64,000 nt of DNA, taken from positions 1,204,750 to 1,268,749 of the forward strand of contig JANUWI010000013.1 of NCBI GenBank assembly GCA_025504975.1, written 5' to 3'. Positions 11,003 to 21,691 of this stretch are shown here, in pieces (position 1 is the first letter of the stretch; every line of letters starts with the position of its first letter). A model generated the notes under the pieces. The model had not been told where the DNA came from. It saw only the letters and a program-made list of their open reading frames with translations, and did not search any database. This DNA comes from Plenodomus lindquistii. Its lineage: Eukaryota; Ascomycota; Dothideomycetes; Pleosporales; Leptosphaeriaceae. The translations under genes and the position numbers were made by a program.

Positions 11003-11189
11003 TGTCAGATTGACGGAGTTATTCTAGAGCCAGTAGATAAGCGGGGCACAGGGTGCGCTAGCGCACCCTGTAGCCGACGCGACAAAACTAGCCTCCTGAG
11101 CAACGCTCGGAGAAGACACAATCAATGATCTCAACCCTCATCAAATTCATCAATATTCGTGCACTTTCAATAGTACCGTGCATCTGACA
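11003..11189 (+). repeat. Left LTR of the copia element
   Basis: Matches the right LTR without a difference over 185 bases. It contains a perfect 22-bp palindrome at 11049–11070 (half-site CAGGGTGCGCT), also present at 16051–16072. Confidence 0.93.
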
Positions 11190-11244
11190 ATTAAGAGTCT
11201 CACTGCCGACTACCGCTCAGGCCACCCCAACACGTCTATCCAAC

Positions 11245-12435
11245 ATGACGACAATGCGTGATCCAACAGTTATCCTACGGGATCACACAGACTACACAAC
11301 ATGGATGACGCGGCTCAAAGCGCGCTGCATCGCACATAACATCTGGGACAAGATCAATCCTAAGTCTACTACCCGGCCAACAGTTAAACCGGTAGCAGAA
11401 AGAGCCCCGGTGATTGCTGATTACGCGCCAGCCAATGCAAGTAACACAAGCCCAAGAAGGATCACCGATCTCTCCACAGCAGGCCAGAAGGCTTTCCGGG
11501 ATGACCTCGAGTATCACAAAATCCTCCTCGAACAATACAAGAACGACCGACATGACTACGAGAAAGAGCAATCCAGCCTTCAGCACATCGTAGCGTTCAT
11601 CCAATCAACAGTAACACCGCATCTGCTCCGAACCTGTTGCCTACCCGACCAATCCCTCCGAAAATGGCTCATAAGCCTCGAAGCGACGATTGGGATTGAC
11701 GAACAACTTGAACAAGAGCGAGCCCGCGAACGATACCTTCAGGCATTGAAGCCAATGAGAACCTCCGCGCACTGGGATAGCTGGCTCGCAGAATACGACC
11801 AAGCCGCAACTGAAGCAGAGGCATACAACGTACCGGAAGTACTGCAGATCAATGCAGTAACAAAAGATTTCCTCACATCGGTTAACAAGGTGGCAAATGT
11901 GTGGGCAACCACCTTCCAGGACTCTGGACGATACCAACCCGGAATGAACCGCAAAGAGATGATGAAACGCTATCGGGAGTACATGATGAATAACCATCCC
12001 CTGAAAACAGGGAAGAGCAAAGCAAGTTTCATTGCAGCTCATGACGAGGCTTCACATGACACCGCTGAGGGCGAAGCCCATCAGGACAGTACAAGGGACG
12101 CCTCTACTGTGAACAGCGCGCCATCTCGCCGGGGAAGACCCCGTAATCAACGCGGCAACGATCGAAAGCGACAAGCCGAGAGACCTCCAGAAGGCTCATA
12201 CTCCTCCACAAAATGCTTAGCATGTGGACAACGCCATGCCTTGAAGGACTGCTACTACCTACATGAGGAGAAAGCACCCGGCTGGTGGAAACCAAACGAG
12301 TCCGTAAAGGAGCTCGTCAAATTCAAGAAGGAACAAGACCCAGAACTACAAGGGCTAATCCGCTCACAGAGCCGACCCCGCACAAGGACGCCAACTATCA
12401 AGCAGTCCCATACCCCAACTCCGGAACTAGAATGA
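11245..12435 (+). CDS. Copia gag
   Basis: The frame encodes 396 residues from ATG 11245 (MTTMRDPTVILRDHTDYTTW). The N-terminal half matches the copia gag pattern, with a Trp/Leu-rich helical region. A zinc-binding Cys/His cluster near the C-terminus (CLACGQRHALKDCYYLH) follows a basic linker. It should form the virus-like particle and package element RNA. The frame ends in TGA at 12433–12435, but the same frame stays open for the whole pol region that follows. Confidence 0.93.
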   Translation: MTTMRDPTVILRDHTDYTTWMTRLKARCIAHNIWDKINPKSTTRPTVKPVAERAPVIADYAPANASNTSPRRITDLSTAGQKAFRDDLEYHKILLEQYKNDRHDYEKEQSSLQHIVAFIQSTVTPHLLRTCCLPDQSLRKWLISLEATIGIDEQLEQERARERYLQALKPMRTSAHWDSWLAEYDQAATEAEAYNVPEVLQINAVTKDFLTSVNKVANVWATTFQDSGRYQPGMNRKEMMKRYREYMMNNHPLKTGKSKASFIAAHDEASHDTAEGEAHQDSTRDASTVNSAPSRRGRPRNQRGNDRKRQAERPPEGSYSSTKCLACGQRHALKDCYYLHEEKAPGWWKPNESVKELVKFKKEQDPELQGLIRSQSRPRTRTPTIKQSHTPTPELE

Positions 12436-12438
12436 CTA
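12433..12438 (+). promoter_or_regulatory. Candidate stop-codon readthrough site between gag and pol
   Basis: Gag ends with TGA followed at once by CTA. UGA-CUA is the best known leaky stop context (for example alphavirus nsP3/nsP4 and several cellular readthrough genes). The frame after it is open without interruption for 1,174 codons and starts protease about 40 codons downstream. No other start codon convincingly serves pol. Confidence 0.7.
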
Positions 12439-15400
12439 TATGGTCGTCAAATCACGCAAGTTGGAGGTTCCGAGGATCGGTTCCTGGCAACGTCCAATAC
12501 AGAGGCAGGCTTCGCTGCCACAACAAGTGATTATCCGCTCCGAAATTCATACATTCTGGATTCAGGCACGACATGCCATATTACGAACGATCCCCAACGC
12601 ATATATGACTATCGCGCACCCGGACCCTCAGACTATATATGGGCCGGTAACACACAAGTCTGGATCAGGGGGTACGGCTCCATCCGGCTGCCCCTCAGGC
12701 ACGATCAGCGAACGACGATAATAACGCTCCATGACGTAGCCGTCTGTCCTGACTTCCTCTGTAATCTTGTATCCTTCCGATTACTCCGACAACAAGGAAT
12801 ATGGTGGGACACCAGAACCGATCCAACAACGCTACGAGCGTCGGACAGCACAATCATTGGAAGCCTGCAGGAGCTGTACGGCCAATGGGTAATCGAGCAC
12901 CACACATTGGCACCTGCGGCTTACCACACACACAAAGCAACGTCGCGTACACCGAGACGAGCTCAGATAGCCCCAGCACTCGTATGGCACAAGAGACTTG
13001 GGCATCCCGGTCCAGCAACCGTGGAGCACCTCATGCAGCAAGCTGAGGGGGTGCGAGTGAAAGGCATTACTACAGTAGAGTGCAACTCCTGTGGACGAGC
13101 CAAGGCCCGGCGTCAAATCAGACGGGCCCCACGAAATACAGATTACGAAGGACCAGGAGAGAGACTGGCCATCGATTTCCATTCATACGAACACCAAAGC
13201 ATCACCAAAGAAAGGAGCCAGATGCTCATCACCGACAGATACTCAGGAATGCAATGGGACTATTACTTCACCGACAACAGGACCGCAAAGTCCATCATCA
13301 AAGCATTCTCTAACTTCATTCTATTTCTCAAGAACCATTTCAACATCACCGTAAAGATCATCGAAGCGGACAACGAAATCACAACGGTCAAGCCAGAGGT
13401 ACAGCGCTACCTTTCATCGCAAGGCATTGTTATTGAGCCCTCGGCCCCGGATACACAAGCACAGAACGGAGGCGCCGAACGCTCAGGGGGTGTAAACAAG
13501 GAGAAAGCGCGCGCAATGCGACTTGACGCCAATCTCTCATGGGAGCTCTGGCCGGAGATAACGCGAGCCGCCGTCTACCTATACAACCGATCGCCTAACT
13601 ACGCAAACAACTGGAAGACTCCATACGAGATCTTCTTCACTCGCGTGGCCTTTAGCAACGGCATAGTCACGTCGATACGAAAACCAAACCTTGCTCACCT
13701 TAGAGCATACGGCTGCAAAGCGTTCGCCATGACCGACGACACGTATCGCGGAAAAGGACGCTTGCAACGCCTTGATCCAAAAGCCTGGGTAGGATACCTA
13801 GTAGGATATCGATCTACCAACATCTACAGGATATGGATCCCATCCCTGGCCAAGGTCATTAGCACTAGGGACGTCACCTTTGACGAACAAACAACTTTTG
13901 ATGGGAAGGTAGAAGACCTGATGGACAACCTCATGCACAGCACACTAAGAGAAATCGCCACGCTTGTGAGGACCATGGAGCTCCCTTCACCAGCACACGA
14001 ACCGGAACCTGAATCCTTCCACGAGGACGATGCTCTTGAAGAGGCCTCAGAGCCACATCCTGAAGCAGATCCGCCGGGATACTACAACGGTAGGAAGATT
14101 AGGGATCATTACCCATCTCCACCGCCGACGCCGCCACCAGCGGCTCTCCTTGCACAATTCATGGCAGGGACACACCCTGAGGAACACTCGGTGTCATCCC
14201 GTACAATCCCATGGGCAGCAGCGTTTACCGCAGGAACCCAAGCAGGCAACATAGGGACGACCAGAGGAGACGCCATTGACAAAGCCCGATTGAGAAGGAT
14301 GCTTGCCACCGGCTCGAGACCCCATCGCAGCCAGCTACCGCCTCCTCCCACGTACAAAAGCAAGCTTGAGGATCATCCACTAGGCGCCGAGTTTAAACAA
14401 GCTGAACTTGACCATCTTTTGAGCCATGCTCAGATGGGTTCATGGACTGAAGTTCCAATCAGAACGGCTAAGTCAACGGGACAACAGATCCTTGACTGCA
14501 TGTGGGTCTACACGTACAAGCTGGATAAAGACCACAACCTCCTCAAATGCAAGGCGCGACTAGTGGTCCGAGGAGATCAACAGAGAAACATTACCTCTCA
14601 AGACACCTACGCAGCCACACTAGCTAGCCGCTCGTTCAGAATGTTGATGGCAATCGCAGCCCAGCACGAACTAGAGCTCAAGCAATTCGACGTTACGAAC
14701 GCGTTCGTACACGCAGCGATGGACCGAGTTGTCTACATGCGTATGCCGAAAGGCCATCAGAAGGCCGGCACGATCCTACAAGTCAACAAGGCATTATATG
14801 GCCTTAGGATCTCACCACTGCTCTGGCAGAAGGAGTTCACAGCACCCCTGCAGAGGCTCGGCTTTGAAGCTATACCACATGAGCCGTGCTGCCTTATTAA
14901 GGGCAGTATCATTATCTTCTTTTACGTTGATGATATCATCATGGCTTATCCAACAGGGCAGGATCAGCAGGCTACCGGAGTAACGGAGCAGCTGAAGAAG
15001 CAGTACACGATTACCGGAGGACACGACTTACAATGGTTCCTCGGGATGGAGATAATCCGTGACCGAGCCTCGCGCCGGATCCAACTCTCCCAGGCCTCCT
15101 ACTGCGACAAGATCAGTCGACTGATCGACGATCGAGGAGTAGCACACGACACTCCGATGGCAGCCATTGAGCTATTGCCAAGCGACGGACTAGCGAGCCA
15201 CGCGGACGTCAACAAATATCAACGAAAGATTGGATCACTTCTCTTCGCCGCAGTCACCACGCGACCAGACATCTCATTTGCTACGTCACGACTAGCAAGG
15301 CATCTTACCAATCCCAGCCATGAACATCACAAAGCTGCAGACCGAGTCTTGATGTATCTTCAGGACACCAAATCAACCGTGTTGCAACTCGGGGGTGGCT

Positions 15401-15960
15401 CACGCCTTCAAGTCGCAAGCGACGCCTCCTTTGCTGACAACACACGAGATAGGAAAAGCTCACAGGGCTACGCACTTAAGCTATACAACGGGCTTATCGC
15501 CTGGAAAGCAAACAAGCAGGACACGGTAACCACGTCGACCACCGAAGCCGAACTCCTCGCTCTGTCCCAAGTCGCCAAGGAAGCTCTCTTTATCTCGAGG
15601 CTCCTTCAGGAGCTCCACGTCAAGATTGAGCCAGGACCTATTATCATTGAATGCGACAATCAACAGACCATCCGACTACTCACCGCGGAGGTCTCAAAGC
15701 TCCAAACCAAGCTCCGACACGTTGATATCCACAACCACTGGCTACGGCAGGAAGTACAACAACAACGGATAAACGTACAGTACGTACAGTCATCAGAAAT
15801 GATCGCAGACGGCCTCACAAAGGCCCTGCCGAAGGGATCCTGGGGAAGGTTCCTCCATCAACTCGGACTTATCAAAGCTGAGACGCTCTCAACGCCAACG
15901 AACGAGACTCCGATTGAGGAAATCCAACAGCAACTAGACCACCTCTCAATAACTCCTTAG
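12436..15960 (+). CDS. Copia pol: protease, integrase, reverse transcriptase, RNase H
   Basis: The frame is read directly after the gag stop. Visible in order: the aspartic protease site (LDSGTTCHITND, about 12556); the integrase zinc domain (HKRLGH...CNSCGRAKA, about 12988–13110); the rve core (IDFHSY, IEADNE, NGGAERSGG); the RT (WVYTYKLDKDHNLLKCKARL, then YVDDII at about 14923); and RNase H (ASDASFADN, about 15417) through to the C-terminus at 15960. The first in-frame ATG is well inside the integrase domain, so independent initiation would lose protease. Expression as a gag-pol readthrough product is the simplest reading. All catalytic motifs are intact. Confidence 0.93.
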   Translation, partial: LYGRQITQVGGSEDRFLATSNTEAGFAATTSDYPLRNSYILDSGTTCHITNDPQRIYDYRAPGPSDYIWAGNTQVWIRGYGSIRLPLRHDQRTTIITLHDVAVCPDFLCNLVSFRLLRQQGIWWDTRTDPTTLRASDSTIIGSLQELYGQWVIEHHTLAPAAYHTHKATSRTPRRAQIAPALVWHKRLGHPGPATVEHLMQQAEGVRVKGITTVECNSCGRAKARRQIRRAPRNTDYEGPGERLAIDFHSYEHQSITKERSQMLITDRYSGMQWDYYFTDNRTAKSIIKAFSNFILFLKNHFNITVKIIEADNEITTVKPEVQRYLSSQGIVIEPSAPDTQAQNGGAERSGGVNKEKARAMRLDANLSWELWPEITRAAVYLYNRSPNYANNWKTPYEIFFTRVAFSNGIVTSIRKPNLAHLRAYGCKAFAMTDDTYRGKGRLQRLDPKAWVGYLVGYRSTNIYRIWIPSLAKVISTRDVTFDEQTTFDGKVEDLMDNLMHSTLREIATLVRTMELPSPAHEPEPESFHEDDALEEASEPHPEADPPGYYNGRKIRDHYPSPPPTPPPAALLAQFMAGTHPEEHSVSSRTIPWAAAFTAGTQAGNIGTTRGDAIDKARLRRMLATGSRPHRSQLPPPPTYKSKLEDHPLGAEFKQAELDHLLSHAQMGSWTEVPIRTAKSTGQQILDCMWVYTYKLDKDHNLLKCKARLVVRGDQQRNITSQDTYAATLASRSFRMLMAIAAQHELELKQFDVTNAFVHAAMDRVVYMRMPKGHQKAGTILQVNKALYGLRISPLLWQKEFTAPLQRLGFEAIPHEPCCLIKGSIIIFFYVDDIIMAYPTGQDQQATGVTEQLKKQYTITGGHDLQWFLGMEIIRDRASRRIQLSQASYCDKISRLIDDRGVAHDTPMAAIELLPSDGLASHADVNKYQRKIGSLLFAAVTTRPDISFATSRLARHLTNPSHEHHKAADRVLMYLQDTKSTVLQLGGGSRLQVASDASFADNTRDRKSSQGYALKLYNGLIAWKANKQDTVTTSTTEAELLALSQVAKEALFISRLLQELHVKIEPGPIIIECDNQQTIRLLTAEVSKLQTKLRHVDIHNHWLRQEVQQQRINVQYVQSSEMIADGLTKALPKGSWGRFLHQLGLIKAETLSTPTNETPIEEIQQQLDHLSITP

Positions 15961-16004
15961 GAGAAAGGTTTCAGCCAGCAATAGCTTCCAGGCTGAAGGG
16001 GGTG

Positions 16005-16189
16005 TGTCAGATTGACGGAGTTATTCTAGAGCCAGTAGATAAGCGGGGCACAGGGTGCGCTAGCGCACCCTGTAGCCGACGCGACAAAACTAGCCTCCTG
16101 AGCAACGCTCGGAGAAGACACAATCAATGATCTCAACCCTCATCAAATTCATCAATATTCGTGCACTTTCAATAGTACCGTGCATCTGA
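16005..16189 (+). repeat. Right LTR of the copia element
   Basis: Identical to the left LTR through ATCTGA. The terminal CA is absent and the flank continues AGGTAATTAAG. Confidence 0.92.
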
Positions 16190-16450
16190 AGGTAATTAAG
16201 CTCTAGAAATATATTAATAAATAGCTAAAAAATAAAATTATTTTAAAATTTATATTAAATAGTACTTTAAATAATTATAATTTTTTATTAACTTAGATTA
16301 ATTACTATAATCTCTAATATCTCTAGCTTTCTACTACTAAATAGTACTATTTTAAAGTTATAATAAAAATACTATATAATTTTAAAACTATAATATTTTT
16401 TTTTAGCTATAATAAAATATTTTAAATTTAGTATATCTAGTTAATATATA

Positions 16451-18311
16451 ACGTACTTTATAGATAAGTAGTCTATATAGATAAGTAGTTTACTTCTACT
16501 AAAACTTTACTAAAACTATACACACCTACGTAATATTCTACTAATAATACTAAATAGAACTTTATAATAAAGTTTAGATATAGTTTACACTATAAACTTT
16601 AAAATAAAATATAAATTTTTTTTTATAACGCGCTATAGCTATTTACAACGTTTTCTATACTATTTTATATTAAAAACGCGCTAGTTAATTTTTATATAGA
16701 GATTATACGCCTAATTTAAAAAGACTAGATAAAAATAAAAAAAAGGTAATTATTTAGTATATACTTAAGCTATATACGTAAAAATTTCCTCTAAAGCTTA
16801 TAGCTATAGTAAATATAGCTAATTTATTATATAATAAGCGTAATCTAGACTATATTAGTATAAACTAGCCTAGTACGTTTATTAAGCGCTGCTTTAAATT
16901 TAAAGTAAAGTTTAATTATAAATATAACTATAAAAAAGCTTTATATAAAAATTTAAAGGTTATTAAAGCCTAGTTTAAACTAGTAGCTAATATAAAAAAG
17001 AAGTATAGTATCTAGAATAAAAATATATATAATTTTAATAAAATAGGCTTTATAATAGGCTAGATATTAATAGAAGTAGTTATTATAGCTTTAGAGTATT
17101 AAAAATAACTAAAGGCAGTCTAGTAGAGTAACTAGAAGTAGATAATAGTTATTTAGAAAATTAATGTAATAGAATAAGCTATTCTATTTTTTATTATTTT
17201 TAAAGGCTACTACTACTTTTTAGTCTAGTATAAAAAAGATAGCCTACCTAGAAATTAAATTATTATAGTCTCTAAAAATAGCTAGATAACTAATAAGTTT
17301 AAATATTAGTAGCTAGAGTACTTTAATACCTATACTAAAACGCGTACTATTAAAAGGTACTAGCTATTTATTATTAATAGCTATAAAAGCTATAATTTAC
17401 TTAAATTCTAGTAATACTATAAAAAAAAAATTATTACTATATATATACTTTTTTACTTATTATACTTTCTCTAGCTATTTAATATAAGTTATTTTACTTT
17501 TTTAAAGTAGGCGTATAGCTACTAAGCTAAAAAGTTTATATATAACTATATTATATATATTATAAAGTTTAAATTTCTACTTTACTTTATACGCGCTTAT
17601 AAAGCTATAATAATTTCTAGTAATATCTAAAAAAGGTTTTAAAGTGCTAGACTAGTTTTATATAAACTAGAGTTAGTTATATTACGCTTTAAAGTCTAAT
17701 TACGCACTTTATTACTACTTTTTATTAATAATAAGCTCTAGTAGTTATAAACTCTAAGTAATACTTTTAAACTAGAGTTATAATTAATACTTATAAAAGT
17801 AAAAATTTAGAGGTATATAAATAGTTTACTAACTTCTATAGTTAAAGCTTTTAAAAAGGTATTAAAAAAGGCTATAATTATTATATATAAGCTAGTATTA
17901 GCGTAGAAAAAAATTACTAAGCTTTAAACTACTAATAAAGCTACTATATATTATAAATTATATAAAAAAAAGTAGGTTTAGTATAAAAGTAATTTTATAG
18001 CTAAAAAAAGCCTACGTTTAACTACTTTAAAAGAGTTTAAAGCGCGTAGTAATAGAAAAAAAGTAAAAAAAAAAAGTAGGCTAGTAAAAGCTATAAATAG
18101 ATATAATACTGTATATAGTGCTATAAAATAGAGTATAACTTATAAATATATAAAAATAAAGTAGAAGTAGTTATAAAATAGTATTTAGGCTAGTTTTATA
18201 CTATACAGCGCTATATTATACTACTTTAGACTAGAATAGAGTATAGTTTTAGTAGGGTTTTAGCAGAGGTAAACTACTTATTTATATAGACTACTTATCT
18301 ATAAAGTACAT
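16451..18311 (+). pseudogene. RIP fossil A of a third Fot/pogo-like transposon
   Basis: The ends read ACGTACTTTA... and its RIP-altered complement, with TA on both sides (16449–16450, 18312–18313), giving 1,861 bp. The interior keeps a degraded transposase: around 16997–17056 codons still spell a mutated KYGIQDEDIYNFDETGF motif, with TAG for a Gln/Trp-type codon and D/E changed to N/K. Around 17365–17412 the DGHESH motif survives in G-to-A altered form. It is a dead copy of a Fot-like family different from the two intact ones. Confidence 0.85.
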
Positions 18312-19829
18312 TACTACGCTTTTTAATTTTTTAAAAAAAATAATAGAGAATATTAGTAAAAAGCTAGAAATAGTAAAGAATAATAAATAAAAAAGCGTAA
18401 TAAAAGCTATAGCTAATAAAAAGTAATTAAAACTATTAAAATATTATTTAAAAATATATAATAAATTAAAAATATTTTTTTAACTATATAATAATTCTAG
18501 ATCTAGTATAGAAACTTATAATATATAAAATATAATTATAATAGTAATTTATTATAGTACTATAATAACTTTATATAAAATAATATATAGAACTATTTAA
18601 ATAAATACGCCTACTATAAATAGTTTCTATTTTATTTAAAATAATATAATAACCTATCTAATAAATAATTTATTCTAATTATTTTTATAAAGTTTAAAGT
18701 ATAAAAAAATATATAATTCTAAAGGCCTATAAAACTATAACGTACTTTATAAATAAGTAGTCTATATAAATAAATAGTCTACCTTTACTAAAACCTTACT
18801 AAAACTATACATATTTACGTAATATTCTACTAATAATACTAAATAGAATTTTTTAATAAAGCTTAGATATAGCTTGCGCTATAGACTTTAAAATAAAATA
18901 TAAATCTTTTATTATAATATATTATAGCTATTTATAACGTTTTCTATACTACTTTATATTAAAAACGCGCTAGTTAACCTCTATATAAAAATTATATATT
19001 TAATCTAAAAAAACTAAATAAAAATAAAAAAAAAATAATTATTTAGTATATATTTAAACTATATATATAAAAATTTTTTTTAAAGCTTATAGCTATAGTA
19101 AATATAGCTAATTTATTATATAATAAATATAATCTAGACTATATTAGTATAAACTAGCCTAGTATATTTATTAAGCGCTGCTCTAAATTTAAAGTAAAGT
19201 TTAATTATAAGTATAACTATAAAAAAACTTTATATAAAAATTTAAAAGTTATTAAAGTCTAGTTTAAACTAGTAGCTAATATAAAAAAAAAGTATAGTAT
19301 TTAGAATAAAAATATATATAACTTTAATAAAATAGACTTTATAATAGGCTAGATATTAATAGAAGTAGTTATTATAGCTTTAAAATATTAAAAATAACTA
19401 AAGGCAGTCTAGTAGAGTAACTAGAAGTAGATAATAGTTATTTAAAGAATTAACGTAATAGAATAGGCTATTCTACCCTTTATTATTTTTAAAAACTACT
19501 ACTACTTTTTAGCCTAGTATAAAGAAAATAGCCTGCCTAGAGATTAAGTTATTATAGTCTCTAAAAATAGCTAGATAACTAATAAGTTTAGATATTAGTA
19601 ACTAGAGTATTTTAATACCTATACTAAAACGCGTATTATTAGAGGGTACTAGCTATTTATTATTAATAGCTATAAAAACTATAACTTACTTAAATTCTAG
19701 TAATACTATAAAAAAAAAATTATTACTATATATATACCTTTTTATTTATTATACCTTCTCTAGCTATTTAATATAAATTATTTTACTTTTTTAAAATAGG
19801 TATATAGCTACTAAACTAAAAAGCTTATA

Positions 19830-21691
19830 ACGTACTCCACGGGCGAGTGTCCCACACGGGCGAGTGTCCCAGCCATGCCAAGACCCCACCAAAACGTACT
19901 CTTGCAACAGTACTGCACAACGAACAACAATAGTACGTAGAAATCGTAGTAAGCCAATCTATTCAGAAATACACTCTACTTCTTGCTTGCATGTGCGCGC
20001 GTTGTGCCCAGCCTCACCGCAGCGTCCACAGCGACGTTGCGTTGGTTCGCCTCCTTCAGCGCGCACCCTCTTCGACGCCTTCTTCCCATCACCACGCGCC
20101 GCAAACTCCTTTAGAGTCGTCAAGCGTAGGCCCTCCTCAACCGTAAGGGTACCCTCCTTCTGTACCCGCTTCCTCTTGTGCGATTTACGTCGCGTGGCGG
20201 CCTCATTCGCTGCTTGAAGCTCAAGGTTGCGTTTTTGCATCAACACCATTGAGTGCGCCATCATCTCAGCTCCTTTGGTGAACTTTGCAAGCGCATCTAC
20301 CATGGCGGTTGGCGAGCTATCCACATGCCTTCGAATCCTCTCTTCAAGGAGCTTCGATTGCGACCCAAATTGCAGGGTATTGCTTGGGGTCTGGGAGTGC
20401 CAGGGCTCATTGTTGACGGCAGGGGGTGACGGCGTACGCAGCTTGATGTCAAGGCCAGATATCACAGCCTCTGGGTCAAAGGGAACCAAGCCCGCGCCTC
20501 GAAAGCCTCCCTGGATATTGCTTTGAGTAATGGCAGCATCGAAAGCAGCAATAAAGCACGGCAAGAACTCGATCTTGGTGATGTGGTTGATCCGGTTGCG
20601 CATCAGATTCTCGGCTTGGCGGCCATACGCCTTCTTCAGAGGCGCAAAACAACCAACGTCAAGCGGCTGCAGGAGGTGCGACGAGTGGGGAGGCATGCAG
20701 AGGGTCATAATCTTGTGTTCCTTGCAGTACTGGTGGAACTCAAGCGAGTTGTGGCTCTCATGACCGTCGACTATGAGCAGACGTACTGTGCCAACAGTAC
20801 GCTCTTTTGTGTGCTTGTCAAAGTGCTTTAACCAGTCTAGACCAAGCCCATTGTCTGTCCAGCCGTTCTCAGAGACTGCAAGAGCCCAGTCCCGAGGCAG
20901 GCTGGGCTCCTTGTACCAGGCAGAGAGGTGGTGCTTGCCGGCAAAGATGATGAAGGGTGGGATAGCCCACCCCGTCGCATTGATGCCTTGGATCACCGTA
21001 GTCCACTCCCGGTTGCCCTGCTGCACAGATTTTGGACGCCCTTGATAGTCGGCACCTGTGACAACTGCCCCAGTTGATATAACGCCCATCATGAAGCCTG
21101 TCTCGTCGAAGTTGTAGATGTCTTCGTCCTGGATGCCGTACTTGGCTTTGGTATTCTCTACAAGCCGGAACCAGTCACCGATAACCACTGGATCTTCGCA
21201 GAGGGCTCTCTTATAATCGTACTTGCGATTGAACTTCACTTTGAGCTCAGGGCGACGCTTGACGAAGGTTGCAGCCCAGTTCTTGCCAGTAGGGTCGCGG
21301 TGCCGGGCTTCGAGCAAGGAATCAGCCATATCTTTGACAGCAGCGAGCTGGGGCGGAAATCCTCTCGCAGCGAGGTCAAGGACATGCTTAACAATCACCT
21401 CCTCTTCAGTCTTAAGCAGCTTCATTGAGTTAGGCTTGCAATCGCGTCGGGGTTGCTTTCCAGCGCGTCGTCGTAAGAGGGTCCTTCGGCAGACGTTATA
21501 GGTAGCTGCAGCCTGTGGCACAGTAAGTGTCGCGTCTCTTTGGATAGCCTGTATAGCAAGCTGTATCTGAGATTCGTCTGAAGACTTCTTTACGTTGTTG
21601 CGTTGCGACATTGATGGTAGTATGAAGTTTGGTGGGGTCTTGGCATGGCTGGGACACTCGCCCGTGTGGGACACTCGCCCGTGGAGTACGT
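19830..21691 (-). mobile_element. Intact Fot/pogo-like transposon (Molly-like), 1,862 bp
   Basis: Perfect terminal inverted repeats of 64 bp (19830–19893 and 21628–21691) begin ACGTACTCCAC and contain a doubled motif, CGGGCGAGTGTCCCA. The TA target duplication is at 19828–19829 and 21692–21693. Comparison with fossil A shows the precise empty site. The composition is normal in a RIP-mutated surround, so it is a recent arrival. The length equals what I recall for Molly of P. nodorum. Confidence 0.94.
19959..21611 (-). CDS. Fot/pogo-family DDE transposase with C-terminal zinc knuckle
   Basis: Start ATG at 21611 (MSQRNNVKKSSDE); the frame extends upstream into the terminal repeat without another ATG. 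The 550-residue protein has an N-terminal helix-turn-helix region (IQLAIQAIQRDATLTVPQAA), then NFDETGFMMGV, LLIVDGHESH and LQPLDVGCF (DD35D), and a C-terminal CCHC knuckle (CGRCGEAGHNARTC). It is clearly related to the protein at 7157–8851 but with many substitutions, so it belongs to a separate family. Intact and probably active. Confidence 0.93.
   Translation of the reverse strand: MSQRNNVKKSSDESQIQLAIQAIQRDATLTVPQAAATYNVCRRTLLRRRAGKQPRRDCKPNSMKLLKTEEEVIVKHVLDLAARGFPPQLAAVKDMADSLLEARHRDPTGKNWAATFVKRRPELKVKFNRKYDYKRALCEDPVVIGDWFRLVENTKAKYGIQDEDIYNFDETGFMMGVISTGAVVTGADYQGRPKSVQQGNREWTTVIQGINATGWAIPPFIIFAGKHHLSAWYKEPSLPRDWALAVSENGWTDNGLGLDWLKHFDKHTKERTVGTVRLLIVDGHESHNSLEFHQYCKEHKIMTLCMPPHSSHLLQPLDVGCFAPLKKAYGRQAENLMRNRINHITKIEFLPCFIAAFDAAITQSNIQGGFRGAGLVPFDPEAVISGLDIKLRTPSPPAVNNEPWHSQTPSNTLQFGSQSKLLEERIRRHVDSSPTAMVDALAKFTKGAEMMAHSMVLMQKRNLELQAANEAATRRKSHKRKRVQKEGTLTVEEGLRLTTLKEFAARGDGKKASKRVRAEGGEPTQRRCGRCGEAGHNARTCKQEVECISE

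Larger units (their letters stand above)
11003..16189 (+). mobile_element. Intact Ty1/copia LTR retrotransposon (Elsa-like)
   Basis: Two LTRs of about 187 bp (11003–11189 and 16005–16189) are identical over their 185 shared bases. They begin TGTCAGAT; the left one ends ATCTGACA, an 8-bp inverted end. GGTAAT occurs immediately outside both ends, consistent with a target duplication, although the last CA of the right LTR is missing. A purine run (GGCTGAAGGGGG) precedes the right LTR. Domain order gag, protease, integrase, RT, RNase H is that of copia. Identical LTRs and intact genes indicate a recent insertion into DNA already altered by RIP. Confidence 0.95.
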
